From assembly GCF_003013715.1 (NCBI RefSeq), contig NC_072815.1, positions 682,001 to 746,000 on the forward strand: a stretch of 64,000 nucleotides of DNA, given 5' to 3'. The position numbers and the translations under genes are program-made. The stretch comes from Candidozyma auris (Eukaryota; Ascomycota; Pichiomycetes; Serinales; Metschnikowiaceae). The notes beneath the pieces are model-generated. The model worked only from the letters and a program-made list of their open reading frames with translations, was not told where the DNA came from and did not search any database. Below are positions 50,342 to 62,098 of the stretch, piece by piece; position 1 is the first letter of the stretch; each line of letters opens with the position of its first letter.

Positions 50342-51313
50342 TTATAAAGATCTCTGCATCTTGACATCAGCTTTCTTCGCAGATCTCCTCTCACGGTGTT
50401 TTTTTGCTACTGGCCCTGCCTCAGTAGCGAAAAAGAAATCGAGCCACGTGAACGAACTCGCGTAATTTCCGATAAAGTAATGGTGATGCATGTCATGATG
50501 CGCAGCACCTGCCCAAAAAGGTATGAATTTGTTTAGCGACCAAGGGAAGTCGTACCCGGAATGAGAGTCAACAGCTTGGAACAACCTCAGGATTATCCAA
50601 CATGTGATTGTAAATAAGTGAAGCTCTGGAAGAGCATTTCCCTGGCTTTTTGCAATGTACGCATACAAAATTGGAAAGCCAACGGTACCTATACCTAGAG
50701 ACATGACCTCAACTGGGTGAGCATATTCTGCAGTGAAGCCAAATGGAGCAGCGTACTTATGATGCTGCTTATGGATGTTCTTGTAAAACCAGCCATAATG
50801 AAATAATCTGTGGGCGCAATAATGCCAAAAATCCTCGCAAATGAAGAATAAAATGATTTGAGAAATCATAACGCTAGTGGAGGGGAATGGCACTCCAATC
50901 GAAATTTTGAGTGAGGAGCACAAGGGATGAAAAAGCCAGATTGGTAAGGCTTCAACTAAAAAATGTGATTTGAGAACAGCTTTGAAACATTCCCACTGTT
51001 CTTGTGCCGTTGGAACCTTGTCTGGTTGAATTTTCCATCGTCTGAAAAATGGAATCATATCAACCACCATCCATGGAATGCATCGTCCGAAATACGATAT
51101 CTCGTGCACAACAAAAAACAACAAACCGGTTGCAAGGATATCGTTCTCCATGTACACATACCAAGTCATCCAGAGCTTTTCCAAAATGTTGAGTTCTCTA
51201 CCGCGGACTGTGAAGTTACTCTGCAAAGCATCGTAAACTTGAAAGATTGAACTTCCATTGCGTGCAATTGGAAGATCTATCAGACTATACGTAGTATTGA
51301 ACATTGTTAGCAT
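50342..51313 (-). CDS. ERG25: C-4 methylsterol oxidase
   Basis: 323-aa di-iron ER enzyme that starts removal of the C-4 methyl groups of 4,4-dimethylzymosterol in ergosterol synthesis. The three histidine boxes are intact: H-R-L-F-H near residue 168, H-K-Q-H-H near 181, and H-H-D-M-H-H-H near 273. Flanking blocks ([26 protein letters not shown]) match S. cerevisiae Erg25 (309 aa). The Lys/Arg-rich C-terminus fits ER retention. ATGs at 51313 and 51304 are both usable. Confidence 0.96.
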   Translation of the reverse strand: MLTMFNTTYSLIDLPIARNGSSIFQVYDALQSNFTVRGRELNILEKLWMTWYVYMENDILATGLLFFVVHEISYFGRCIPWMVVDMIPFFRRWKIQPDKVPTAQEQWECFKAVLKSHFLVEALPIWLFHPLCSSLKISIGVPFPSTSVMISQIILFFICEDFWHYCAHRLFHYGWFYKNIHKQHHKYAAPFGFTAEYAHPVEVMSLGIGTVGFPILYAYIAKSQGNALPELHLFTITCWIILRLFQAVDSHSGYDFPWSLNKFIPFWAGAAHHDMHHHYFIGNYASSFTWLDFFFATEAGPVAKKHRERRSAKKADVKMQRSL

Positions 51314-51360
51314 GATGATTTAATGAACAGTCCTCGACGTGTTTAAATATTAAGATTCTG

Positions 51361-51380
51361 TCGTTTAGATAAATCGTATG
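51361..51380. promoter_or_regulatory. Sterol-response-like words (Upc2 type)
   Basis: TCGTTTAG at 51361-51368 and TCGTATG at 51374-51380, 48-67 bases before the ERG25 ATG. Upc2-type regulators bind TCGTATA/TCGTTTA-like words in sterol and hypoxic promoters. Inferred from sequence only. Confidence 0.45.
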
Positions 51381-51557
51381 ACGTTTTTGCACCCATGTAT
51401 CACTTATGAGCTGATTCGATGCGCGACCTGTACTTGTTAAACGAATTGAACGAATGTGTGAATGATAGAGCACAGTTTTTCTCACTAGTAGAAGCACTAA
51501 TTTTTTTTAGATAAACATATTATTACAAAAAGAAACACGGGCAATCGGAGCAAGCGC

Positions 51558-52850
51558 TTAAAGAACTCTCTGAGAGGGTAAAATGTCCGCGATCAAAGAG
51601 TCGGCAATGCCTCTCTGTTCCGCACCGCGATCAAGCTTGTATTGTTCGATATTCTCAAAGAACTTGTCGAATAAGTAAGAGGTGTCTAATGGACCACCCT
51701 TAGCCTCAGGGTGAAATTGAGTTGAAAAAACAGGTCTGGATTTGTGACGCATGCCCTCATTAGATAGATCGTTGAGATTGAGGAAGTACGGTTCCCATTC
51801 TGCAGTCAACGTCGAAGCGTCCACGGCATATCCATGATTCTGCGATGTTATATGACATTTCTTCGTAAAAAGATCTAAAGCAGGTATGTTATGCGCGCGA
51901 TTTCCATACTTCAACTTAACAGTTCTTGCACCACTAGCCAAGGCTAGTAACTGATGACCTAAACAGATACCAAATATGGGCAATTGAGAATTTGAAGCCA
52001 TCGTCTGCTTTAAATTGTAAACGGTTTGAGAACAGTGTGTCGGATCTCCTGGACCGTTGGATATGAAGAGTCCGTCAAACTTTCTAGATATGGATTGTAT
52101 GGGGTAATCATATTGGAACACTGTCAAGGAAGCTCCTCTCTCTACGAGACTTCTCAAGATGTTTTCCTTTGCTCCACAGTCAAGCACAGCAATGTGATAT
52201 CCTTTGTTATAGTACTCAGGACATCTTATATGAAAAGGAGCCCTTGTAGTAACTTGACGTACCAAATTTATAGATCCAGGATCTTCAAATGCCTCATCCT
52301 CATCAGCATCATATTCTTCCCCAATACTTATTTTCGCCAACGAAGAGCCTTTGTTTCTCAAGTAGCTCACTAGTTGACGAGTGTCAACTCCGCTTATTGC
52401 AGCAACTCCGGATCTTTGGCACCATTGTTGAAGTGACTCAACAGCGGTCCAATGAGAGTACTCTAAGGCAACATCCGCGACAACTATCCCTATGCACTGA
52501 ACAAGAGGTGATTCCAAGTGCTTGAGTAAGTTAAATTGATCCTTTGCTGTCGATGAGGGGACACCATAATTTCCAATCAATGGTTGAGTGAAGCATAAAA
52601 TTTGACCCTTGTAGGAAGGATCTGTCATTGATTCTGGATAGCCAACAAGTGACGTAGTAAAAACGGCCTCTCCGCTTACATTTTTGTTGGCACCAAATGA
52701 AAATCCGTTAAAAACCGGTCCATTTCGAATTTTGAGAGTTGCTCTGTCCAACAGACCGGATGCATTTGTTCTGGCAACAGTAGCCAAAAACTTGGGCTTA
52801 ACGCAAACAGTATTTTGTGTGCATTTAAAAGAAAGCCTCAGATAAAACAT
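51558..52850 (-). CDS. CPA1: Arginine-specific carbamoyl phosphate synthase, small subunit
   Basis: 430-aa glutaminase subunit that feeds ammonia to the large subunit for carbamoyl phosphate in arginine synthesis. The N domain has [17 protein letters not shown] and I-S-G-V-D-T-R-Q-L. The class I amidotransferase half has S-N-G-P-G-D-P, the nucleophile Cys in G-I-C-L-G-H-Q, and F-H-P-E-A-K-G-G-P. The first 32 residues contain five Lys/Arg and no acidic residue, a mitochondrial presequence pattern, unlike the cytosolic S. cerevisiae enzyme. A Gcn4 word lies upstream. No arginine attenuator peptide uORF was found. Confidence 0.95.
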   Translation of the reverse strand: MFYLRLSFKCTQNTVCVKPKFLATVARTNASGLLDRATLKIRNGPVFNGFSFGANKNVSGEAVFTTSLVGYPESMTDPSYKGQILCFTQPLIGNYGVPSSTAKDQFNLLKHLESPLVQCIGIVVADVALEYSHWTAVESLQQWCQRSGVAAISGVDTRQLVSYLRNKGSSLAKISIGEEYDADEDEAFEDPGSINLVRQVTTRAPFHIRCPEYYNKGYHIAVLDCGAKENILRSLVERGASLTVFQYDYPIQSISRKFDGLFISNGPGDPTHCSQTVYNLKQTMASNSQLPIFGICLGHQLLALASGARTVKLKYGNRAHNIPALDLFTKKCHITSQNHGYAVDASTLTAEWEPYFLNLNDLSNEGMRHKSRPVFSTQFHPEAKGGPLDTSYLFDKFFENIEQYKLDRGAEQRGIADSLIADILPSQRVL

Positions 52851-52957
52851 AAGAAATGAATTAACTTGAGATCAGTATTGTTTTCGATACAAACTCAATC
52901 CAGGTGAGCCAAGTCAAGGAAGAACAAAGAGACAGAAAAAATTGCACGGTGGAAAAA

Positions 52958-52964
52958 TGAGTCA
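52958..52964. promoter_or_regulatory. Gcn4 site TGAGTCA
   Basis: Perfect TGAGTCA palindrome-type Gcn4 core 108 bases before the CPA1 ATG. A CACGTG E-box follows at 53015-53020. Both fit amino-acid control of CPA1; function inferred. Confidence 0.6.
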
Positions 52965-53128
52965 AAAAGATAACCCACCGCGGTAGATGCCTGGTTACCT
53001 AATTTGTCGAGTGGCACGTGAGACTCTATTTGGCGCGAGAAACTTGTGAGTTTTATGTAGTTCAAACAGGCCAATTTCAATTCATCTGTAACGGTAGAAT
53101 TAGCAAATCCTACTAGAAGCGCGTGAAG

Positions 53129-55678
53129 TCAGCCGACTATTATGGGAACGTCGATCATTGCATTATTACCATCGTCTGCTCCCTTAAATTTTACGAGAAT
53201 CTGAAGTGCGTAGAGTCGTCCAACCAAACAGTTTTGAAAGCTAGGGATTAATGTGTAGTTGCCCTTGTTCTCAGTCTTAAGCGGAATGTCAAGTTCTGTA
53301 ATCCATTCAGTGATCTCAGGCAGTGAGTTAAGAAGATTCCATTCGGGATCCATTAGTTCGGTGTTAGCTGCAGTTGTGATGGACTGAAAAAAGTGCTTGA
53401 TAGTATCTTTCTTTACTCCTAATTTGCTCAATCCTTTCAAATATGAATATGTCCTCTCGCTTACTAGCCTACCACATTCCCTCAAGTACGCGATATGATC
53501 GTTCACAGATTGTTTCAATCTCAGGAGATTAGCATGGATCGAACTGGTATCACCTTGCAGAGTGGCAGGCTGACCAGGCGCTGTGTAAAAGAAATCATGT
53601 TCTAATGCTAACGGTAGCGGATACTCCGTCTGATATGTCCATGCAACAATATTGAGATCAATTTTACTCAAAGACGGTGGCTTCATAGATATATCAGCGG
53701 TATTGAAAAGTATCTTTAGCCTCACCTTTTCCAAAACGTTACAGTCATCACGATTATACAATTATTCTATGTTACTTGTAACGGGTTTTATTAGTGATGA
53801 TGGCGTTTGCTTTCTCTCCAGTGATACGTTAAAGTCGCACCACATATCTCTTCCCTTATTGTACTTTTGGAATAGACGCGGAGATGAGTAGGGGACCAAT
53901 TTGTTGGGAATATTGACCATCAACCGCACTGTTCCTATATTATGTGACGTATAGAAGAGCATCCTTCTTTTTCTCGCATATAACGAAACGGGCGTACTTG
54001 TTTGAACAGTCTTTGTTTCCCAAAGGTCCTCAGCGCCCTGATCTGAATTAGGTGAGGCATAGGACGGCCTACAAAGGCAAGAACCCCCATTTTTTTGCTT
54101 CTGTCCCTCAATTCTTGAATAAGTTATCGTGTTATTGTCGTGATATAATTCCCTTTTCGTTTCCCTCTTCATTTCTTCTATAATTCTCCAAGTAGAGCGT
54201 TGCTTCAAAGTACGATGCAATAAAGTATCAATCCCAAAAAGATTGAGTTGACTCGGAGAAAGATGTTCTTGAGCTCGAATGTAGGCCTCAATTTGAGATT
54301 TCACATTGGGGATAAAACGTACAAAGAATTGCGCCTTTTTTGATACAACATAGTTTAAATCACTGTGCGGATCTGGGTTATTAGCGTTTGTCTTTATTGG
54401 GTAATTTTGCTTGCTGTGTTGCTTATCAATAAACTTAGCTTCGATGGCGTAGGATACACTGACCTCTTCTGATAAATCTCTTAGTCTCACTGGAGATCCA
54501 CGCTCACTTGAAGTCCCGTATCCAAGCGCCTTATTCACCGTAATGTCACCATTCAGAATAACGATGTTGTCCACTCCGAACGACGGTGGGGGCATGGTGT
54601 GTCGCATAACCTCGTGTGGGCAAGCATTATCTAAAAGCATCTCCGGAAACCTGAACGTTATAAATTTTTTGTAACGCTCACCTGGTTTCAAAGTTCTGTC
54701 GTCTGGCAAGCCAAGGATGCACCCGTCATATGAATCACGACTATTAGGCTCGTAATGTATGCCAGCCGAACTAGGTATTACGCCATAGTTGTAGCTGGCA
54801 TTCAAGTCGAACATTTTGAGAAACTTTTTCGACACGATTTTATTTCGAGCAGGATGTTCCAGGTTATTCCCTTCGAAGAAGTGTAGGGGTGCCGTGACTG
54901 TGCCCTCAAGACTAACTGTAAAAAGACCAAAGTCAACTTTATGTACTGCAGTGTTGGTGATAATGATATATCCGTTGACTATATCACAGCAAGAGTACTC
55001 CTTCAATTTATTCTCGAGTTCATTCGGCTCATGTGGGGTGGGCACACGTTTCGTGACAAAAATTTGAATTGATAAAGGTGAATATTTTGCTACTGGTAGC
55101 CTATCAATATTATCTACCACAGACTCGCTGAGAGTATCATGTCTAGTGGATCGGGATCTTTCACAAGCCAGATATGAGTATGAGTCTCTTTGGAGAGCTT
55201 CGGTGGTGTTCAAATATTGATAACCATCGTTCTCTTCGTTCCGAGTGAACAAATAGCTCAGCTCATGAGTATTACCTTCATCGAGGCGAATAATATTGTG
55301 CAAATCATTAACGGGCAGGCATTGAGCTGGCATGGAGCGAGATTCGTGAAGTCTCTCAGGGACATATAGAGGAGGAACTCCTAGAGCAGTCTCGTCAAAC
55401 TCTGTATCGCTTCTCTTGAGGATGGATTGATGAAGCTGGAAGGATGGAAGCAAGTCAAAATACTCAGTCTTCGTCTCTGATATCGAGGTGATTAGAGGAG
55501 ATGAATCCTTGAAACTTTGGGCTTGTTCTCGGAGATCATCAGTAGGTTCATTACAAGCAAATTTCCATTTTCCATATGCCACTCTTGATGAGCTTTCATG
55601 TGTTCTGTGATCTAGACGAAATGGAGCTGACTCCTCATACGCAGGCGGGTCAGAGGGAAGACTTTTCAAATTGACCAT
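53129..55678 (-). pseudogene. BUL1: Bul1/Bul2-type Rsp5 adaptor, interrupted by an in-frame TAA
   Basis: Arrestin-like ubiquitin-ligase adaptor that brings membrane permeases to Rsp5. ATG at 55678; residues 11-14 are P-P-A-Y, a PY motif for Rsp5 WW domains. The first part (638 codons) holds the Bul1 N domain, with K-Y-S-P-L-S-I-Q-I-F and the I-P-N-K-L-V-P-Y strand. TAA at 53764-53762 then stops the frame. The same frame continues for 210 more codons with the Bul1 C domain (K-P-P-S-L-S-K-I-D-L-N-I-V-A-W-T-Y). The stop sits in a linker between the two. It may be a true nonsense mutation, translational readthrough, a sequence error or an unusual 102-nt intron (53726-53827), so 'pseudogene' is provisional. 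Confidence 0.72.
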
Positions 55679-57216
55679 TGATTATAGCATATCACACGAT
55701 GCGCGATCTTTCTAAATGGGTCACTAATGAACTTCGTTGAATGAGGCGTGATTTTCATACAAACTAATGCCACCGGAGCAGTGAATCATTTTTAAACATG
55801 AGAATACACTAGGTCTCTTCTAGTATGTCTGGTATTAGCAATGTGAGAGAAAAAAATTGGGCTTCGGCCTTCACTGGAAGACAGACAAATCATAAAAAAA
55901 AGTAGGTGGGTAAATCACTCGAAAAAGAATGATCGATGAGAAATATTCAAGCAAACAAGCAATGATGCATTCCTTTTATTAGTCACAAATTATGCTAAAG
56001 AATGAAGACTGTCTCAGACTGACATGCAAATCGATATACTGTTATTGTCTCCTCCTAGAAGAATATCAGATGACCATGATCATCATTCGACAGTCGATAA
56101 CGTTACCGTTATTACGTACCTGATGTTAGTGGTTACGTAAGAATGTTTAAATCAGAAGGCACTCAGTAACCACGGCCGGTCAAGGCCAAGTTATTCATCA
56201 CTACGGTTGATTACAAGTCAAACCGTACAGTAGACCGTCGTGAAGTGTGGTAATTCATCATAACCTCTATCACCTTCCGTATTCATAACCTTTATACATA
56301 CCGTAAGAATAAGCTCATTCTCTTCACTTATAGCTTCCATATTCTATGTAGACCATCAGATTCAGTATTGTCATCGAGAATCAGACATATGCTTGTCAAT
56401 TTTGAGATTCATCCTTTAGTCCCTAACACAGAACACAAAAGCTACAGGCCAGAATATGTGCTAGAAGGCCGTTGAAGTTAGTATGGGTTTTGAAATGCAA
56501 GCGTCAGGATTGCATGAATGGTATAAATTGAGTCTGTATCAACATCGAGAAACTCGAATCTGACTCGTCATCTATAATTCTCATCACAAGAGCCAACATC
56601 ATAGACATACAATACCTTGGAGTTAGTTATATGTTTGTCGCTTTGAGTATCTCAGTTCGAGCAGGTTTCTGAGGCCTGCCTTAAGCAGCTCGTTCACGTT
56701 ATATCAGTGCCCAGTGCTGAGAATCATCCGAAAGATACCCAATTAGAGAACGTACCTAAATGTTAGTAAGGCCCCATTTCGATATCTCAGATATGTGCAA
56801 AACTTCTCAAACTCATGAAAGTTCGGTTGGTAATTCCAGCTTAGTTTTGTTGTCTCATCAGGTTAATGTCATATGAAGTTAGATACATACATCATCTTTG
56901 AGTTAGTATAAAACAGTTCGCATAAGAAAGTCAGTTAATTGTGTGTGATCATTCAAAGTCACAAACTCTAGTTTGTATTAATAATTCATCCTTATCTCCT
57001 TGAGATATAACAACATACAGTGGTAAATATCTCTTCCTAACAATATCAGAGCTGAAAAGCCAGGATCGAATAAAAAAGAAGAGATGAATGAAATATTTGT
57101 AGAAGTTCAAAAAATGTAGAACAGATTTTATTTGTTGAATTAAATTCTCAAAATTTTTCAGGCTGCGAACTGAGGTGCGGGTAATCCCAAATCGCGAATA
57201 TTGCAGGGTACGTATC
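55679..57216. other. 1.5 kb region upstream of BUL1
   Basis: No protein-coding gene, tRNA or other known RNA recognised. Two short foldable stretches are visible: GGC-TTCG-GCC near 55860 and CGAGC...GCTCG with internal pairing at 56658-56692. It is most simply a long promoter, but a noncoding RNA is not excluded. Confidence 0.45.
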
Positions 57217-58446
57217 CTAAGTACTTTGCCGCCTTTTATTGGAGTCAGCAGAAGGTTCGTCAAATGCCTCACAAAATTTACGTTTCATCCCTGAGGAATC
57301 CTCGGTATTGGATGTCTCTATGAATTGTTTGAGCGCAGTCTCCAAACTTTCATTGCGAATTAATTTATCGAGATAGATATCCTCTGTATCACAATTGGGA
57401 CAATGGAAATCATTATCGATCAAAATCTCTTCAAGCTCCTTCTGGCAGTAATTAAAGTTTTTAAGAGACTTGAGAGACTCTCGGTTGCGGCAGCAAGGCG
57501 TCATAACTATGGGCGGCTGTAGAACCTTTGGCTCCGAGCTCAAGGGGTTTAAGAACTCTTGTCGGTTCGATTCTTGAGCTTCTTGTGCTAGTTTTAGCTC
57601 GAACTGATTTTTAGCTATCTCTGCGGCACTCTGCTGCTTCTCTTGGAACAGAGACCACGTTTTGGAATCCGCAAAGGTCATTACGTAATCGCCTTCTTCT
57701 GTGATTTGATATGTATTCCCATCTTCATCCACCAAGTCGCCATCCTCATTTGTGTGGATACCACCTTCATTGCTCTCTGGATTCGCTAGGCGATACTCAA
57801 CAGTTTCCCTGGAAATTGTCTTCATGTAGCTTTTCGGGATACCCGTGGTTCTCTTTATTTTTTTGCCTTCATAATTAGGATCCGTATTGGTTGGACAGTT
57901 CTTGATCCAGTGATCCTTTCCGCCACATCTATAGCAAACATAACCAGGTGGAGGGAGGTCCTCCATGCCAGGTTTATTGTGAACTACTCGATGAGTTGAA
58001 AGCTCTTCTTGTGTTTTTGCCCAGGCATCGTTTTGACGCTCAAGCATCAACTTAATTTTGTCCTCTTCGCTCATATTGTCATCCAAAATTAATTCCGCCC
58101 TTTCCTTATTCATGGGAGCTATCGTGGCAGGCGCTCTTGGTTTCACAAGTCTAGGTCTGCCTGTAACATATCTTGCTGCACTTTGATATCTTCCATTCAG
58201 TATAGATAGTGGGGACCGCTTAGCTAGTACGAACGTGGATCTAGGAACAACATCTTGATCGTTTTCATACTCAACTTCTGGTTGCTCCAGGTGAAATAAT
58301 CTGAGAGAGAAGTCTTGACCCTGGCCAAGTTGATTCTGCATAATTATTTCATGTTTCAAGTCAAACACATTGATTCCTGTACCATCGAAGTGGATTGTTG
58401 ATCGAGTTTTTTGGTGGAAGAATCGATAAAATACGGATGAAGACAT
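57217..58446 (-). CDS. MPE1: Cleavage/polyadenylation factor subunit Mpe1
   Basis: 409-aa subunit of the cleavage and polyadenylation factor, related to human RBBP6. An N-terminal DWNN ubiquitin-like domain starts at the ATG (MSSSVFYRFFHQK), followed by a CCHC zinc knuckle (C-Y-R-C-G-G-K-D-H-W-I-K-N-C) near residue 172. A RING-like segment lies near the C-terminus (C-C-R-N-R...C-P-N-C-D-T-E-D-I-Y-L-D-K-L-I). S. cerevisiae Mpe1 is 441 aa. The frame is open to an ATG-like start at 58509, but the start at 58446 matches the family. It diverges from NUP120. Confidence 0.95.
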   Translation of the reverse strand: MSSSVFYRFFHQKTRSTIHFDGTGINVFDLKHEIIMQNQLGQGQDFSLRLFHLEQPEVEYENDQDVVPRSTFVLAKRSPLSILNGRYQSAARYVTGRPRLVKPRAPATIAPMNKERAELILDDNMSEEDKIKLMLERQNDAWAKTQEELSTHRVVHNKPGMEDLPPPGYVCYRCGGKDHWIKNCPTNTDPNYEGKKIKRTTGIPKSYMKTISRETVEYRLANPESNEGGIHTNEDGDLVDEDGNTYQITEEGDYVMTFADSKTWSLFQEKQQSAAEIAKNQFELKLAQEAQESNRQEFLNPLSSEPKVLQPPIVMTPCCRNRESLKSLKNFNYCQKELEEILIDNDFHCPNCDTEDIYLDKLIRNESLETALKQFIETSNTEDSSGMKRKFCEAFDEPSADSNKRRQST

Positions 58447-58753
58447 CTTTGACCAACTACTGACTAGTATTTGCGTACTATAATACTTCTCTTCAGCACG
58501 TGATGACACAACAAAGGAGTAGACCTGACGTGATCCATAAGACTTAACAAATTCTCTTACGAAAATCGTTCTTCAGGCCTGGGATAATCCTTTTTCAAAT
58601 AGACAAACGATATCAACCACAGCAAACCTTCTGCAGCCCTTCTTTTGTTCGTTGCGTACTCGCTCTTTTCTTGTTTTTTTTTTTTCAGTAGTCCGCACAT
58701 CAGCTTGGATTTATACCACACAAGTATAATTAAAGTGAATAACACGTTGTTAG
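58447..58753. other. Divergent promoter region MPE1 / NUP120
   Basis: 307 bases with a poly-T/pyrimidine tract at about 58670-58686. The NUP120 frame is open here but has no in-frame ATG. Confidence 0.5.
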
Positions 58754-61700
58754 ATGGGGTACACACACATCACTGGGCTTTCTTCGTCCTCCCCACAGAA
58801 ACTATACGCTTACCGCTCAAGTATTCTTCAGATTGGTACCAGAACAAGGATACAAACTTAGGTCAGAATGCGGAGGTCGGCGGCTTTCTTCCTACTGACA
58901 ACACCGATTCTGCAATCACCGCAATTTACTATAGGGTTCTCTCCGATTTTCGAACTATCTATTTGACACCTATCACAGAAACACACTCATCACTGTTTGC
59001 AGAACATCGCCAAATCAAAGTTGAATTGCCTAGAAAGATCTTTAACAGAAGAACTATATGCTTTCAATACACCTCACTAGCCCTGCTCAATGAACCACAG
59101 GTTGCTATAGACCTTCTTGATGAAGACTACTTGTTTATTAGTTTATTATTTCGGCTTGAAAATTTTTATGGCGGCTCCAAGAGTCGTATCTCGGTGGAGA
59201 ATGTGATTGATTGGGCTCATATCTCTGTGCCTTATTCTTTTGAATTGCGCTCAGAGCCATACTATCTCACTGCTCTCGATCATGAGAACTTGATAATCAC
59301 CTTGAAGGATAGTGGCCTACTACACTTCAAGAGAAAAGCTCCTCTAGGTGATTTTGAAATCTTCAATTTTTCCAATGGACCATCGGCATCTAGAAAATTA
59401 TTCAACAATATCTTTCTGTCTCTGAAACTATCAACTCGTGGCAGCGATTTGAGCTCCAAGACGACGGTAGAGGTCTTGAAAGTGAACGACGACCAATTGT
59501 TGGCACTTTCTTTAGATAAATCTTTAGCGCTCTACAACATCCGCCATCATACAATCGAAAAAATTTATACCTATTTATGGGACGGGAAGGAAGCTCTGTC
59601 ACCGCTGAGATATCTTCAGGATGTTACTCATTCACCCAGTGCAAGACGCTTTATTCTAAGCATGGGCTCTTCTGTCGTGTGCGAGAATGACACTAACAAC
59701 AAATATGTTTCCCTCACTGTCTTGGAGATTTTGAGGGACTCTATAACTCTTTGCGACCACTTGAACTCCGTGATTCCTGTGCCTGCTGTATTCAAAGAGA
59801 AATCTAATTTGGATGGAATCGTGTACGTTGACGATGTTCTAGCCTATCTGACACGGGATGTGATTACATTGAAGGTACTTTGGCGGTGTAACTCATTCAC
59901 CATTTTTTCAGATCATGAACTAGATCCTCTTACGGGTTCAACAAAATCAATAGGTTCATCAGTGGGTATCGCGGGAAGCTTATCATCGCTTAAATCGGAT
60001 GATTGGGAGCCCAAGTCTCTTCCAAATCTTCTTTGGGAGTCCGGGAAGTATGATATTGATATTATCAGGTCAGCTATCCATATTTTTTTCGAGGCACCCA
60101 CATGCGACGTCGCGAGGATTCAGGCTAGCGAGATTATTGCATTTACCGAGACTCGTGTCTCAACTTTGAGCGCCTCAACTGGCGTGTCCCCAAAGTCTTT
60201 ATGGCTGAAGTTTCATCTCGTTTGCGAAGAACTAAGGAGAAGCGGCCAGAAGCCATTGTCCTTGCATCTCGTATCAGGCATGGTTATGTGCGCTCAGATG
60301 AACGGAATCGGCATTCATAGAAAGTCACATTTTTTCGAGGACATCTCAAGTAATTGTGCAAGCTCGACACTAAATGCCATTTTGAACGTTCTTAAAGCTA
60401 GGGTCTCTTCATCTACAATGAGACAAATACGAAAATTCTTTGAAAGTCCCAACGTTTTGTTAGAGGATAGAATATCAGACTTCGCACAATCAATATTAAT
60501 GGGAAAGTTCTGCGAAGCAGAGATTGGTATGGTACTCGAAAAAATTGACACGAACGTTTTGAGCCTTATTCATCAGCTTTCAGCAAAGCCTATAATTGAT
60601 GTCGAACAGGACTTTGAAAGAAGTGCCGATAATTTGTCTACCTTTTCCAAATTATACGCTATCAATACATTTCGATCGGTGATTGAGTCCCACAGATCCT
60701 TCCTTCTACATGTCGCAATACTATTTTTCATGTGTGAAATTAATAGCGAAATTGTGAATGTTTTGAGACGCATACATGATTATTTATCGAAATATAACAT
60801 CTTGGAGAGAATGTTTGAAACATCCTTCTGTGACAATAATGCGCTCTCCTTAGAGAAGGATTCCATTCGAAGACTAGATCTTTCCGTATTCTGGTGGATT
60901 GTGGGAGATCGTGAGAATTTGGTAAACCGCATTAAAAAGCATGAAATGGTTGAGGCCTTTGATGTCGTGTGTCATTCTTTCCTTACGGAAGAGTTCGATA
61001 TTTTGATTTCAAGCTTGATTCTTCGGCTTATAGATTGCGATGAGTGGGACTTTGCTCACGAGAATTTTGGAATGTATTTAAATGTCGCTAATCAACAGCA
61101 GAGGTATATTCGAGGTATTTTGTCATTATTTATGGGAAATTTTGAAGATTTTGGTACTTATTGTACTGACCCTGCAATTATGAGCACGTTGAGAGAATCC
61201 CGGTTTTTTTCTAGAGTTCTTCCAAATTTGAGTCCCCAGTCACGATTCAAGAGCATTTTCCATCTAGCACATGCAGAAGTTCAGAATGCAGATGAATGGT
61301 TACCTTTATACTTTCATTCCTTGTCTCAGTTATGCGTTGGCTACTCCTCAAGTGGTAGTCTTCCGTCTGTTGCCCGTCCCAAGTTTATTGCTCAAGCTGT
61401 CTTGCTTGAAAGTAATGCTGTGAAATTGTTTCATAAAAGCTCCAATCAACCGCCTTTAAAGCATCAAAAAAACCTCTTCGAGCTATCACTTAAGATAAGA
61501 AATTTCGAAGGTTCCCTCGAAGCGCTTGAGTCAATCCTGACCCAAGTGGAAAGGACTCATTTAAAAAGGCTCTTCTTTGATTTGCTTAGTTGCATCATCT
61601 CGAGCAATTCTCAAAACCTTTTATTTGAAACAAAATTATCGCGATATCTTGCAAGGCACTATAACTTGATCGACTCTACCTTATTGGAAATCGCAAATGA

Positions 61701-62094
61701 TGATCTTGTTTTGTGGAGATCATTGAAGACTTATCAGGTCCTTTATGCATGGCGCATTCGTGGTTCGGTAGCACTTTGCAACAATTCCTTTGGAAATCTC
61801 AGGGGTGCACTCGAGTCTCTTTACATCTTTATCACACGGTTCAGAATGGAAAAGGAACTGTTTAAAAAGGTTGGCAAGGCATGGGCTGATTATAGGCGGT
61901 TTAAGCTCAAAATCTTGGAACTTTATATGATAATTATCAACGGCGTCAGATCGTTGAAGAACGAAGATGAACGTTGGATCAGAAGACAAAACGGGCAGAA
62001 ATTTGAAATTGTCGATATCAACACCTTGACTTCTGAGTATCTAGGTTGGCTACAGGAGTTGGAAGATGAATTGCCAACCTCAATCGATGTTTAA
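58754..62094 (+). CDS. NUP120: Nucleoporin Nup120 (Nup160 family), 5' end apparently frameshifted
   Basis: Y-complex nucleoporin: N-terminal beta-propeller and long helical C-terminal region. Recognised by P-Y-S-F-E-L-R-S-E-P-Y-Y-L-T-A-L and L-I-I-T-L-K-D-S-G-L-L near the propeller start and by a C-terminus resembling S. cerevisiae Nup120 (1037 aa). The main frame is open from 58645 to 62094 but lacks an in-frame ATG for roughly the first 300 codons. An ATG at 58754 lies in another frame. One extra base in the CCCC run at 58791-58794 would join it to the main frame and give 1113 aa. The region just after the run aligns with the family, so an undercalled base or real frameshift is likelier than an intron. 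Confidence 0.8.
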
Positions 62095-62098
62095 GAGA

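Noticed and set aside
52895..53080. 61-codon minus-strand frame in the CPA1 leader as an attenuator peptide
   Set aside because: It begins with TTG, not ATG, and lacks the attenuator peptide residues.
56655..56665. GTTCGAGC as a tRNA B box
   Set aside because: No A box or acceptor stem around it.
58759..58934. 176-nt intron at the NUP120 start
   Set aside because: It restores frame but removes residues that align with the family; kept only as an alternative.
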